This document shows positions 8,970 through 16,415 of a DNA stretch of 64,000 bases, one piece after another. Both the position numbers and the translations under genes were made by a program. Numbering within the stretch: position 1 is the stretch's first letter; each line of letters opens with the position of its first letter. The notes beneath the pieces were generated by a model. That model worked only from the letters and a program-made list of their open reading frames with translations. It was not told where the DNA came from and did no database searches. Origin of the DNA: Desulfamplus magnetovallimortis. Its GTDB lineage: Bacteria > Desulfobacterota > Desulfobacteria > Desulfobacterales > Desulfobacteraceae. The DNA lies in assembly GCF_900170035.1 (NCBI RefSeq), contig NZ_LT828543.1, positions 169,214 to 233,213 of the forward strand, in the 5' to 3' direction.

Positions 8970-9752
8970 ATGCCAGTTCTACTTTTTGCTTCAGAAAACC
9001 AGGAACTTGAAAACGACATAGCGCATCAGACCGCAAATCAGCTTGGCTACAAGACACTTAACAGAGGTTCTCTTGCAGAGATTGCAAACAGACACTCCCT
9101 TGAACTACCCAAGCTTGAGGATGCCCTTCAAAATACACCCTCCATACTAAGGCGAATGCCCTCCAAGCTTTGGCATTACTACATTTCCTGTGTGGAAATG
9201 GAAGTGCTTGACCGGCTGCTTGATGACAATGTTGTCTGCTGGGGCCTTGGAGCGCATCTTTATGTTCTTGTTGTATCCCATGTTCTTAAGGTAAGGCTGA
9301 TAGGAGGATATGGTCAACAGACAGATCCTGATATCAAGAGAGAGAAACTGAGAAAAAAGTGGTCACTTGCAGCATACAAGCGTGAAGAGGCAGATCCCAA
9401 ACTCTACGATATTGTTATCAACCTTGATCAGATCAAGCCTGAAGAGGCAGTGGGTACAATTACATCTACAATTGATTATCCCCGCTTCAGACCCATGACC
9501 TACTCCAGAAACAATCTTATGGATAGGGCACTTGCAGCCAGGGTTAAAAATGCTCTTCTTAAAACATTGACAGATATCCATGTTCATGCCCAGAACGGCA
9601 CAGTGGTGGTTACAACCACATCCCTTAAAAGGGAAAAAGAGAAAAAAATTGCAGCTATCAAGGAGGTCGCAGGTCAAGTTGAAGGTATTGGATATCTTGA
9701 AGTCCACTGGAATGTTGATCCTGTGAACGAAGCTGCAGTCAGCTCCAGATAA
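8970..9752 (+). CDS. Cytidylate kinase-like paralogue without a P-loop
   Basis: 260 residues. I choose the ATG at 8970 because AAGGAGG (8958-8964) sits 5 bases before it; an in-frame ATG at 8946 overlaps the previous gene and has no such site. It aligns end to end with the upstream protein (LGYKTLNRGSLAEIA, GLGAHLYVLV, KLYDIVINLDQIKPEEAV). However, the N-terminal P-loop is replaced by LLFASENQELEND, which has no GxxxxGK, and the lid is shortened to KLRKKWSLAAYKRE. The C-terminal ~70 residues form a clearer BON-like domain (VKNALLKTLTDIHVHAQNG). It is probably a non-catalytic partner of the first protein. Confidence 0.8.
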   Translation: MPVLLFASENQELENDIAHQTANQLGYKTLNRGSLAEIANRHSLELPKLEDALQNTPSILRRMPSKLWHYYISCVEMEVLDRLLDDNVVCWGLGAHLYVLVVSHVLKVRLIGGYGQQTDPDIKREKLRKKWSLAAYKREEADPKLYDIVINLDQIKPEEAVGTITSTIDYPRFRPMTYSRNNLMDRALAARVKNALLKTLTDIHVHAQNGTVVVTTTSLKREKEKKIAAIKEVAGQVEGIGYLEVHWNVDPVNEAAVSSR

Positions 9753-9755
9753 TTC

Positions 9756-9930
9756 CTCAAAATCGACATCTTATTGCTTTTTTAGAAGTTATTGCAGTTG
9801 TCTGAACCAGGATAACCAGGATGAGTAGGATGCTCAGGATAGATAATCCTGCCTTATCTTTGTTAATCTTGGGACTCCTGATTCAGACATTGTTGACAAG
9901 GCTTACAAGATCATAGGTGTCGATTTTGAG
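9756..9930 (+). repeat. MITE-1, complete copy
   Basis: 175 bp from CTCAAAATCGACAT to GTCGATTTTGAG, ends inverted. The exact 6-bp direct repeat TAATTC flanks it (9750-9755 and 9931-9936). The core is made of ATCCTG-type units (AACCAGGAT, GGATAGATAATCC). It starts 3 bp after the stop codon of the cytidylate kinase-like gene. Confidence 0.9.
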
Positions 9931-9939
9931 TAATTCTTA

Positions 9940-10007
9940 TAAACAGGCATGATTGATTACGTATCAATCACCCCCAAATATAAAAATGATAGTCATTTTC
10001 ACGGTAA
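9940..10007 (+). repeat. Mini-hairpin element HP-2
   Basis: 68 bp bounded by TAA on both sides. Stem 1 is TGATTG/CAATCA around TTACGTAT; stem 2 is AAAATGA-TAG-TCATTTT. It lies 66 bp upstream of the response regulator gene at 10074, in its untranslated leader or promoter region. Confidence 0.85.
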
Positions 10008-10073
10008 ATTTAATTGTGATATTATCGTAAAAAGCAAAACCCAATAAAACCTGTTGGAGTCAAGGAGGCTGTA

Positions 10074-10478
10074 ATGTCAAATGAACTTAAGATTCTGTTG
10101 CTGGATGATGAACACATTGTAGGGAAACGTCTTAAACCTGCCTTAGAAAAGATCGGATGCAGTGTTGAGGTTTTTCAGGATCCCTTAGAAGCAATAAAGA
10201 GGATTGAAGAGAAAGAGTTTGATATTGTTGTGACAGATATCTATATGGAAGGCATGGATGGTATGCAGGTACTTGAAAAGGTTCATGCAAAATGTCCAAA
10301 AACAAAAATAATAATGATCACAGGTTACGCCATGATCTCCCTTGCAAGGGATGCCATGGAAAAAGGTGCATTTGACTTTATTGCAAAGCCCTTTAAGCCG
10401 GATGATCTGAGGAAAATAATTGCAAAAGCTGCTGAAGCCCTTGGTTCTCCCATTGATTTCAGTGCATCCGGTAATTAA
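10074..10478 (+). CDS. Single-domain response regulator (CheY-like)
   Basis: 134 residues forming one receiver: acidic pair D11/D12, phospho-acceptor D55 in VVTDIYMEGMDG, conserved T in IMITGYA and K in IAKPFKP. There is no output domain, so it probably works by protein contact or phosphotransfer. A good ribosome-binding site (CAAGGAGG) precedes the ATG. A terminator hairpin follows 24 bp after its stop, before the kinase gene at 10601. The two may be a pair even though read-through would be limited. Confidence 0.92.
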   Translation: MSNELKILLLDDEHIVGKRLKPALEKIGCSVEVFQDPLEAIKRIEEKEFDIVVTDIYMEGMDGMQVLEKVHAKCPKTKIIMITGYAMISLARDAMEKGAFDFIAKPFKPDDLRKIIAKAAEALGSPIDFSASGN

Positions 10479-10501
10479 TCAGTGCCGGTCTAATGCAGGG
10501 T

Positions 10502-10550
10502 AAACCTGGTCATTTCTCAAAACCGAGCCTTAACCGACCAGGTTTTGTTT
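10502..10550 (+). terminator. Rho-independent terminator after the response regulator
   Basis: A perfect 10-bp stem, AAACCTGGTC (10502-10511) with GACCAGGTTT (10536-10545), is followed by TGTTTTATTT. Its presence argues against the early ATG at 10493 as the start of the next gene. Confidence 0.85.
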
Positions 10551-10600
10551 TATTTACCTCCCACCCTGATGGGGAGACAACCATAAATGGATGGATTGAG

Positions 10601-12205
10601 ATGGAAACGGAAAATCAGCAACGGGAAGAGAAAGGCACTGATGTTAAAAATCCTAAAACAGATAAAGAGTCTTCTGATTTTACAATGAAAAATCTTTACG
10701 GGCACATGGAAGATATCCAGAAAGCCCAGCAGACACTGATGGCACGATACCATTTCAGTGTGAGAAGGCAGATCTATATTGGCAATGTTGTTGTTTTTCT
10801 GTTTGCCGCCCTTATTGCCGTCATTCTCATTCTTAACAACGAACAGGTACAGACGCGATTGGAGTTTCTTGAATTTGTAAATGACTTTTCATCAGAAATC
10901 CAGCAGGCCAGACGTTATGAAAAAAACTATTTTCTCTATGGAACAAATCTTGACGATGCCATTGAAAATATTCATCTTGCAAACCTTATATTCACAAAGG
11001 AGTCAGAAACTTTTTCCGAACTTCAGGACCAGGTGACTCGTCAGGAGATACTTAAAAAAATCAATGCCTATGAAGCTCTTCTTGGAGAGTTGCTGCAAAA
11101 CCAGAAGGCAGATGTGCCGCTACCAATGAATACTCCACATGCATCAAAGGAAATTGAAACACGTCTTAGGGGATATGGTCAGGATATTCTTGCATCTGCC
11201 CAGTCAATGATGACAGTTGAAAAACGTGCTCTTGAACGAGCTTTGAAGCGTTCCAGGGATATACACATCTACTCCATTATCGTGCTGCTTGTCATTCTTG
11301 CTCTCAACTCATATCTTCTGGTGGGGAGAATCTACTCCACCCTCAACAGGTTTGCAAGCTATGCCCAGAGGATAGCTTCTGGGGACTTCAGACCAATTTT
11401 GCCAAAAAGAAAATTCAGGGACGAGTTTACAGATCTTGCTGTTGCCATAAACGAGATGATAAAGGAGATTGACACAAGGGAGGCTGTTCTTATACAGACC
11501 CACAAAATGAGGGCTGTGGGAACACTTACAGCAGGGGTTGCACATGAGCTTAACAACCCTTTAAATAACATTATGCTCACCGTCCACATGCTGATGGAAG
11601 ATTATCATGACATGCCGGATGATGAGCGTATGGAGATGCTTGAGGATGTAATAAAAGAGACAGACAGATCAAGAAAAATCATAAGAAATCTTCTTGATTT
11701 TGCAAGGGAAAGCTCATCTGCAATGGAGTCTGTGGATCTTGAGGAGCTTCTTAAGGGTACTGTCCATCTTCTTGAGAACCAGATACGCCTTTCAGGAATA
11801 TCAATCGAGATTCAGTTTACCGATGATCTTCCCAGGATACATGGCGATGCCCAGAAACTTCAGCAGGTGTTTGTAAATCTTCTGCTCAATGCCATTGATG
11901 CATCATCCAAAGGACAGAAAATACAGGTTATGGGATGTCTTGGCGAGAAAGGTGACTCTGTAAAGGTAAATGTTGTTGATTACGGACATGGTATCCCCAA
12001 GCACATTCTATCATCTGTTTTTGATCCTTTTTTCACAACAAAACCCAAAGGTAGAGGGACAGGGCTTGGCCTTAGCGTCTCACAGGGTATTGTTGCAAAG
12101 CATGGAGGGACGATAAAAGCCAAAAGCGATAAAGGAAGCGGGTCATGTTTTACTGTGATTCTTCCGGTCATTACATTTCCGGAGTTTGAATCCTTTCATC
12201 TTTAA
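10601..12205 (+). CDS. Membrane sensor histidine kinase with HBM-like sensor
   Basis: 534 residues from the ATG at 10601. The open frame extends to 10493, but that part contains a terminator hairpin. A hydrophilic N-terminus is followed by a helix (~65-85), a ~150-residue extracytoplasmic helical sensor with the ARRYEKNYFLYG motif typical of HBM/CHASE3-like bundles, a second helix (~230-250) and HAMP. HisKA carries H315 in AGVAHELNNPLNN, and the HATPase has DPFFTTKPKGRGTGLGLS. There is no receiver. The probable partner is the receiver protein encoded just upstream (10074). Confidence 0.9.
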   Translation: METENQQREEKGTDVKNPKTDKESSDFTMKNLYGHMEDIQKAQQTLMARYHFSVRRQIYIGNVVVFLFAALIAVILILNNEQVQTRLEFLEFVNDFSSEIQQARRYEKNYFLYGTNLDDAIENIHLANLIFTKESETFSELQDQVTRQEILKKINAYEALLGELLQNQKADVPLPMNTPHASKEIETRLRGYGQDILASAQSMMTVEKRALERALKRSRDIHIYSIIVLLVILALNSYLLVGRIYSTLNRFASYAQRIASGDFRPILPKRKFRDEFTDLAVAINEMIKEIDTREAVLIQTHKMRAVGTLTAGVAHELNNPLNNIMLTVHMLMEDYHDMPDDERMEMLEDVIKETDRSRKIIRNLLDFARESSSAMESVDLEELLKGTVHLLENQIRLSGISIEIQFTDDLPRIHGDAQKLQQVFVNLLLNAIDASSKGQKIQVMGCLGEKGDSVKVNVVDYGHGIPKHILSSVFDPFFTTKPKGRGTGLGLSVSQGIVAKHGGTIKAKSDKGSGSCFTVILPVITFPEFESFHL

Positions 12206-12241
12206 GAATCATATTTGCTTATAATGAACAACTATGAGCTT

Positions 12242-12280
12242 CTGAGCATTTTCAATAGTGTCTGAATCAGGATTACCCTG
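12242..12280 (-). repeat. MITE-1 right-end fragment, inverted
   Basis: TGAGCATTTTCAATAGTGTC then TGAATCAGGATTA matches the inner right end of MITE-1 on the minus strand. It abuts the copy at 12286, which is in the opposite orientation. Confidence 0.55.
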
Positions 12281-12285
12281 AATTA

Positions 12286-12425
12286 CTCAAAATCGACATC
12301 TTATTGCTTTTTCAGAAGTTATTGCAGTTGTCTGAACCAGGATAACCAGGATGGATAGGATGCTCAGGATAGATAATCCTGCCTTATCTTGTTAATCTTG
12401 GGAATCCTGATTCAGACAGTGTTGA
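12286..12425 (+). repeat. MITE-1, right end missing
   Basis: 140 bp nearly identical to the copy at 9756 from CTCAAAATCGACAT to CAGACAGTGTTGA, where it stops. The last ~35 bp and inverted end are lost. Confidence 0.85.
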
Positions 12426-12478
12426 GCCCTCTTTCAAACTACCTAATAAAATCAAATAGTTCGCTTAAACTCAATCTG

Positions 12479-12635
12479 TATAACGGCCATGGCATACATA
12501 TTTGCAGCAACGAAGCATGAAAGTCCTTTAGAGCCTTAAAAGACGGGGACTTTCTTATAACGGCCATGGCAGACACACCTTCCACAACGAAGCATGAAAG
12601 TCCTTAGAACCTTAAAAGACGGGGACTTTCTTATA
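12479..12635. repeat. Family-3 palindromic repeat, two tandem copies
   Basis: Two units (~80 bp each) with TATAACGGCCATGGCA starts and GGGGACTTTCTTATA ends, sharing a TATA junction. They end 11 bp from the stop codon of the minus-strand solute-binding protein gene. Confidence 0.85.
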
Positions 12636-12645
12636 AAAATTATGA

Positions 12646-13593
12646 CTATCTTACATATGGATGCCAGCTTGAATCCTCAAACCACTTTTTATATATACGG
12701 TCAAACCTTCCATCACTTTTTATTTTTTTCAGAAAATCATTGAGAAACTTCATGAATTCAGGATCATTTTTCCTGATTGCCCATGCAATTGGTTCTTCTG
12801 TAAAAGGTTTATCAAGAAAAACAAGCTTCTCTTTTCCGTACATGGTCATGAACACTGCATTGTATGGAAAGTCATATACAAATGCATCAACATCTCCTTC
12901 AAGCACTGCCCTTGCTCCTTCTTCTTCAGTGTCATAAGAGATGTATTTGCATTGCGGGATATATTTCATAACGCTCTGTTCACCAGTGGTGCCTGGTTTG
13001 GATGCCACTTTAAAGGATGCAGAATTTAGATCCTTATATGAAAGAATCTTGCCCCTGTGCTTGATGTTGAGTAATACAGTCTGTCCAATGGTCATGAAGG
13101 GATCTGCAAAATCGACCTCTTTCTTTCTCTCTTCTGTAACTGACATGCCGCCAAAAATGATGTCAAACCTTCCAAGTTTTAAGGCAGGTATAATGCTTGG
13201 CCAGAATGTATCCACAAAAACAGGTTTTACACCAAGCTCCTTTGCCATCTCAATGCCCATGTCAATGTCAAATCCGATTATGTTGACATTACGGGTGCTT
13301 CCTCTTCTAACGCCGCCGTGACTTATCTGTTTCTGGCGGATGCCGCTTCTTTTATCAACCATCTCAAAGGGCATGAAACCTGTTTCCATGCCTATTTCAA
13401 TTTTGCCACGCCTGAGAATACCTTCAAGGGTTGAATCTTCGGAAAGTTCTATATCTGAACTCCAGGCAACCGAAGCAGACAAAAAAATGGCCAGCATAAA
13501 AATGAAAGCTTCGGCAAATCTTTTTTGGGTCAACCCCAATTTTTTTGGGGATGACACTCCTTGCATGGTTAATTCAGGAATTTTGTGAGACAT
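12646..13593 (-). CDS. Family 3 extracellular solute-binding protein
   Basis: 315 residues. A long N-terminus with a hydrophobic signal segment (~25-45, FAEAFIFMLAIFLSASVAWS) is followed by the SBP_bac_3 fold: LRRGKIEIGMETGFMPFEM, GFDIDMGIEMAKELG, PALKLGRFDIIFGGMSVTEER, FADPF. Such proteins usually bind polar amino acids for ABC importers. A basic insert (RQKQISHGGVRRGSTRNVN) interrupts the usual N-terminal lobe. There is no ABC transporter here; instead an NhaC antiporter gene lies 10 bp upstream. The start is set by an AGGAGGTGA ribosome-binding site overlapping the end of nhaC. Confidence 0.88.
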   Translation of the reverse strand: MSHKIPELTMQGVSSPKKLGLTQKRFAEAFIFMLAIFLSASVAWSSDIELSEDSTLEGILRRGKIEIGMETGFMPFEMVDKRSGIRQKQISHGGVRRGSTRNVNIIGFDIDMGIEMAKELGVKPVFVDTFWPSIIPALKLGRFDIIFGGMSVTEERKKEVDFADPFMTIGQTVLLNIKHRGKILSYKDLNSASFKVASKPGTTGEQSVMKYIPQCKYISYDTEEEGARAVLEGDVDAFVYDFPYNAVFMTMYGKEKLVFLDKPFTEEPIAWAIRKNDPEFMKFLNDFLKKIKSDGRFDRIYKKWFEDSSWHPYVR

Positions 13594-13603
13594 CGGTCAC
13601 CTC

Positions 13604-15100
13604 CTATTTACCCATTGCAGTTGCAGTATCATCTGCTGTTATTTTATTTTTGCTATTCATATCGGAATTACTTTCAGGATTACCATCTTTTACAACCTCT
13701 TTAACCATCTTCTCTCTCTCCTCTGAAAGATGAATGGTAATGTTGAACCAGCCAAACAGCATGGATACAACTGGTGAAAGCCAACAAAAAAAGTTAAATG
13801 GCAGATAGGCTATGGTTGGCACTCCAAGTGTTGCTGTCATATAAGCGCCACCTGTGTTCCAGGGGACAAGATTTGCGGTGACTGTTGCACTGTCCTCAAG
13901 TGCCCGGGAAAGATTTTTGGGATGAAGCCCCATATCTTTATAGGCCTGGGAGTACATTTTTCCTGTCATGACAATTGACATGTACTGATCACACAGAATC
14001 AGGTTGGAGCTTATGGATGTTAAAATAGTCGCAGTAATCAGGGATCTGGCAGAATTTGCCTTTAAAAGAACCTTTGCCACAACAACCCTGAGCTGGTTGG
14101 TCTTCTCCATTATACCACCAAACATCATGGCACATATGACAATTGATATGGTATAAAGCATTGATTCAAAACCACCCTTGGAAAGCAGATTGTCTATGGC
14201 TGCCATGCCGGTATTACTTGTATATCCACTCCAGGAGACAGAGAGAATATCTCCAAATGAATTGCCCTGAAAGATGACTCCAAGTATGGCGGCAGTGACA
14301 ATACCTGCTGCAATGCCGGGAAGTGCTGCAATTCTTTTATACGCAAGAAACATCACAACTGCCGGAGGAATAATCATAACAGGATTAATTGCAAACTGAT
14401 TTGCAAGTCCTTCTGTAATCTGGCTTACAGCTTCAAGATTTGCATCTCCGCCACCGTATATGTAGTTCAGTACACACTCAATAATAAGGGTCAACCCCAT
14501 TGTGACACCTGTTGTATAGGTCATGTGTTTAATATGGGTATAAAGATCTGTACCTACCATTGCAGGAGCAAGGTTTGTGGTGTCGGAAAGAGGTGACATC
14601 TTGTCTCCGAAATATGCACCGGAAAGAACAGCACCAGCAACAACGGGAAGAGGGAAGTTGAGGCCCTGACCAATACCTATAAGGGCGATTCCGATTGTTC
14701 CTGCTGTTCCCCATGAGGTACCTGTTGCAAGGGATGTTATGGCACAAATTATCACAGTTGCCGGAAGAAATATCTTGGGGCTTAAAATTTTCAGACCATA
14801 ATATAAAAGTGTAGGCACAACTCCGCTCTGAATCCAGACTCCAATTAAAATTCCAATTACACCAAGTATAACAATGGCCTGGAGGGAATTTGTTATACCA
14901 TTGAGCATTCCTGACTCAATCTCTTCCCATGAAAATCCGGCTTTAATGCCCATAATGGCAGCCACCATCACCCCCAGCAGGATGGGAACCTGTGCATCTG
15001 ACTCATATTTGACAATGGCAAGGCTTATAAACAAAACCAGACCTAAGATTGAAATCATTGCTTCCCATACATAAGGATCCCTCTTCAAACGCTTGTTCAT
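13604..15100 (-). CDS. nhaC: NhaC family Na+/H+ antiporter-like transporter
   Basis: 498 residues with about a dozen hydrophobic segments. NhaC family features include GVMVAAIMGIKAGFSWEEIE, ATGTSWGTAGTIGIALIG, GAYFGDKMSPLSDTTNLAP and NLVPWNTGGAYM. Members exchange Na+ for H+ or for organic acids (MleN-type malate-lactate), so the substrate is open. The hydrophilic C-terminal tail ends with many Asn/Ser/Asp residues. AAGGAG precedes the ATG. It is transcribed with the solute-binding protein gene downstream. Confidence 0.9.
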   Translation of the reverse strand: MNKRLKRDPYVWEAMISILGLVLFISLAIVKYESDAQVPILLGVMVAAIMGIKAGFSWEEIESGMLNGITNSLQAIVILGVIGILIGVWIQSGVVPTLLYYGLKILSPKIFLPATVIICAITSLATGTSWGTAGTIGIALIGIGQGLNFPLPVVAGAVLSGAYFGDKMSPLSDTTNLAPAMVGTDLYTHIKHMTYTTGVTMGLTLIIECVLNYIYGGGDANLEAVSQITEGLANQFAINPVMIIPPAVVMFLAYKRIAALPGIAAGIVTAAILGVIFQGNSFGDILSVSWSGYTSNTGMAAIDNLLSKGGFESMLYTISIVICAMMFGGIMEKTNQLRVVVAKVLLKANSARSLITATILTSISSNLILCDQYMSIVMTGKMYSQAYKDMGLHPKNLSRALEDSATVTANLVPWNTGGAYMTATLGVPTIAYLPFNFFCWLSPVVSMLFGWFNITIHLSEEREKMVKEVVKDGNPESNSDMNSKNKITADDTATAMGK

Positions 15101-15390
15101 TGCAATATCTCCTTTTTAATATTAAATTTATAGCTTTCCAGAAAATTATTTTATTTTTTGGTCAAAAAAATTAATCCAGATAACAGATAGTTAGACATTT
15201 CCATTATCAATTTAATTATCTGGAGTACTATAGGAATGAACATTCATTAACTACGGGATTTATAATCTAAATAGTACATAAATACTGAAGCTTCAGATAA
15301 AATTTCCGCAGTTATTAAATTCTCGTTCCATCTTACCCATTAGCTTTTTTTTGCCTGGGCAGTTATGATTATCATTACCAGAAATGGTAT
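15101..15390. other. Intergenic gap upstream of nhaC
   Basis: About 290 bp of AT-rich sequence between the start of nhaC and the HP-2 repeat. It should contain the nhaC promoter on the minus strand. I see no convincing riboswitch or operator. Confidence 0.4.
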
Positions 15391-15458
15391 TAAACAGACA
15401 TGATTGACTACGTATCAATCACCCCCAAATATAAAAATGTTAGTCATTTTCACGATAA
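15391..15458 (+). repeat. Mini-hairpin element HP-2
   Basis: 68 bp bounded by TAA at both ends, very close to the copy at 9940. It ends 2 bp from the stop codon of the minus-strand usp gene and may shape its mRNA 3' end. Confidence 0.85.
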
Positions 15459-15460
15459 AG

Positions 15461-15919
15461 TTATTTAACTCGGATCATCATCACAGGGCATTTTGCCATT
15501 TTTGCCACCTTGTCAGCCACAGAACCAAACAGATGTGTCTGTATATTTCTGCCGCTACCCATTATTATCAGATCAATATTGTTCTGCTCCACATATTCGA
15601 TAATCTCCTTATAATGGGTTCCTGATAAAACGCTTGCCTTTGCATCAGGATGGGAGGCTGTATATTTTTCCCTGAAAAGCCCAAGCTGCTTTTCAGCCAT
15701 TTCAATGCGATCCTGTTCAAAATTACTTGCATGACGTTTTATATCAGTTTCTGAAGGTTGACTGATAAATGCATCTGCATAGAAATTCATTTTCCTGACA
15801 ACATGTATCATATGAATTTCTGCAGAGTACTTTTCCGCCATTGACAAAACATAAGGAACCACAACAGGCGACATCTCTGTAAGGCTTACGGGAAAAAGGA
15901 TACGGGTAAATTGTTCCAT
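15461..15919 (-). CDS. Universal stress protein (UspA family)
   Basis: 152 residues: RILFPVSLTEMSPVVVPYVLS at the N-terminus, AEIHMIHVV, and the C-terminal LIIMGSGRNIQTHLFGSVADKV followed by CPVMMIRVK. The last part matches the nucleotide-binding G-x-G...GS element of ATP-binding Usp proteins (one residue shorter than the usual GSHG form). This makes it more canonical than the Usp at 5734. An AAGGAG site precedes the ATG. It lies downstream of nhaC/SBP transcription only in map order, since its own start is upstream on the minus strand. Confidence 0.9.
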   Translation of the reverse strand: MEQFTRILFPVSLTEMSPVVVPYVLSMAEKYSAEIHMIHVVRKMNFYADAFISQPSETDIKRHASNFEQDRIEMAEKQLGLFREKYTASHPDAKASVLSGTHYKEIIEYVEQNNIDLIIMGSGRNIQTHLFGSVADKVAKMAKCPVMMIRVK

Positions 15920-16415
15920 TTCTTCTCCTTTTTAAGATAAATAGTTTTCGTTCAAGGTTTGATTGCTGGGTATAACGTAAACAGTTATGGAATCTTAAAC
16001 TGAATGTTGGGTAAAAATCCGGAAGGTCAAAGTTGCTATTATAAATTTGGATAGTCGTATAAAACAACCTGTTCCATCTAATGTCAAACCATTTAAACTC
16101 ATATATGCATGATAAAAACTCATGCATAGGTGTAAAAAATTTTACATAGAAAATTTTTTGACTTTCAGCTAATTTGCCAACTTTTCATCAAAAAACTTGT
16201 CAAATTACAATCAATAATATATTGGTTTTAGATAGTTATATCAAAAAAAGAGCCTGACTCTCTTATACTTAAAAAACATTATTGGTCAAGTTAAACAACC
16301 ATTCCTATAATGAGCATAATGAGAGATATTTTCACGGTAAATTTTTGAAAATATATCGCCAGCCAAAAATTCCATCAATAACAGACATATATACACAAAT
16401 TCTGGAGGTATCTTA
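15920..16415. other. Divergent intergenic region between usp and MCP genes
   Basis: About 500 bp of AT-rich sequence without a supported gene. It must hold the divergent promoters of usp (minus) and the chemoreceptor gene (plus). A GGAGG site lies 7 bases before the ATG at 16416. I could not pick a reliable promoter consensus. Confidence 0.4.

Noticed and set aside
10493-10600. Upstream extension of the histidine kinase (ATG 10493)
   Set aside because: This stretch contains a complete terminator hairpin with a T-rich tail and lacks a ribosome-binding site; the ATG at 10601 is preferred.
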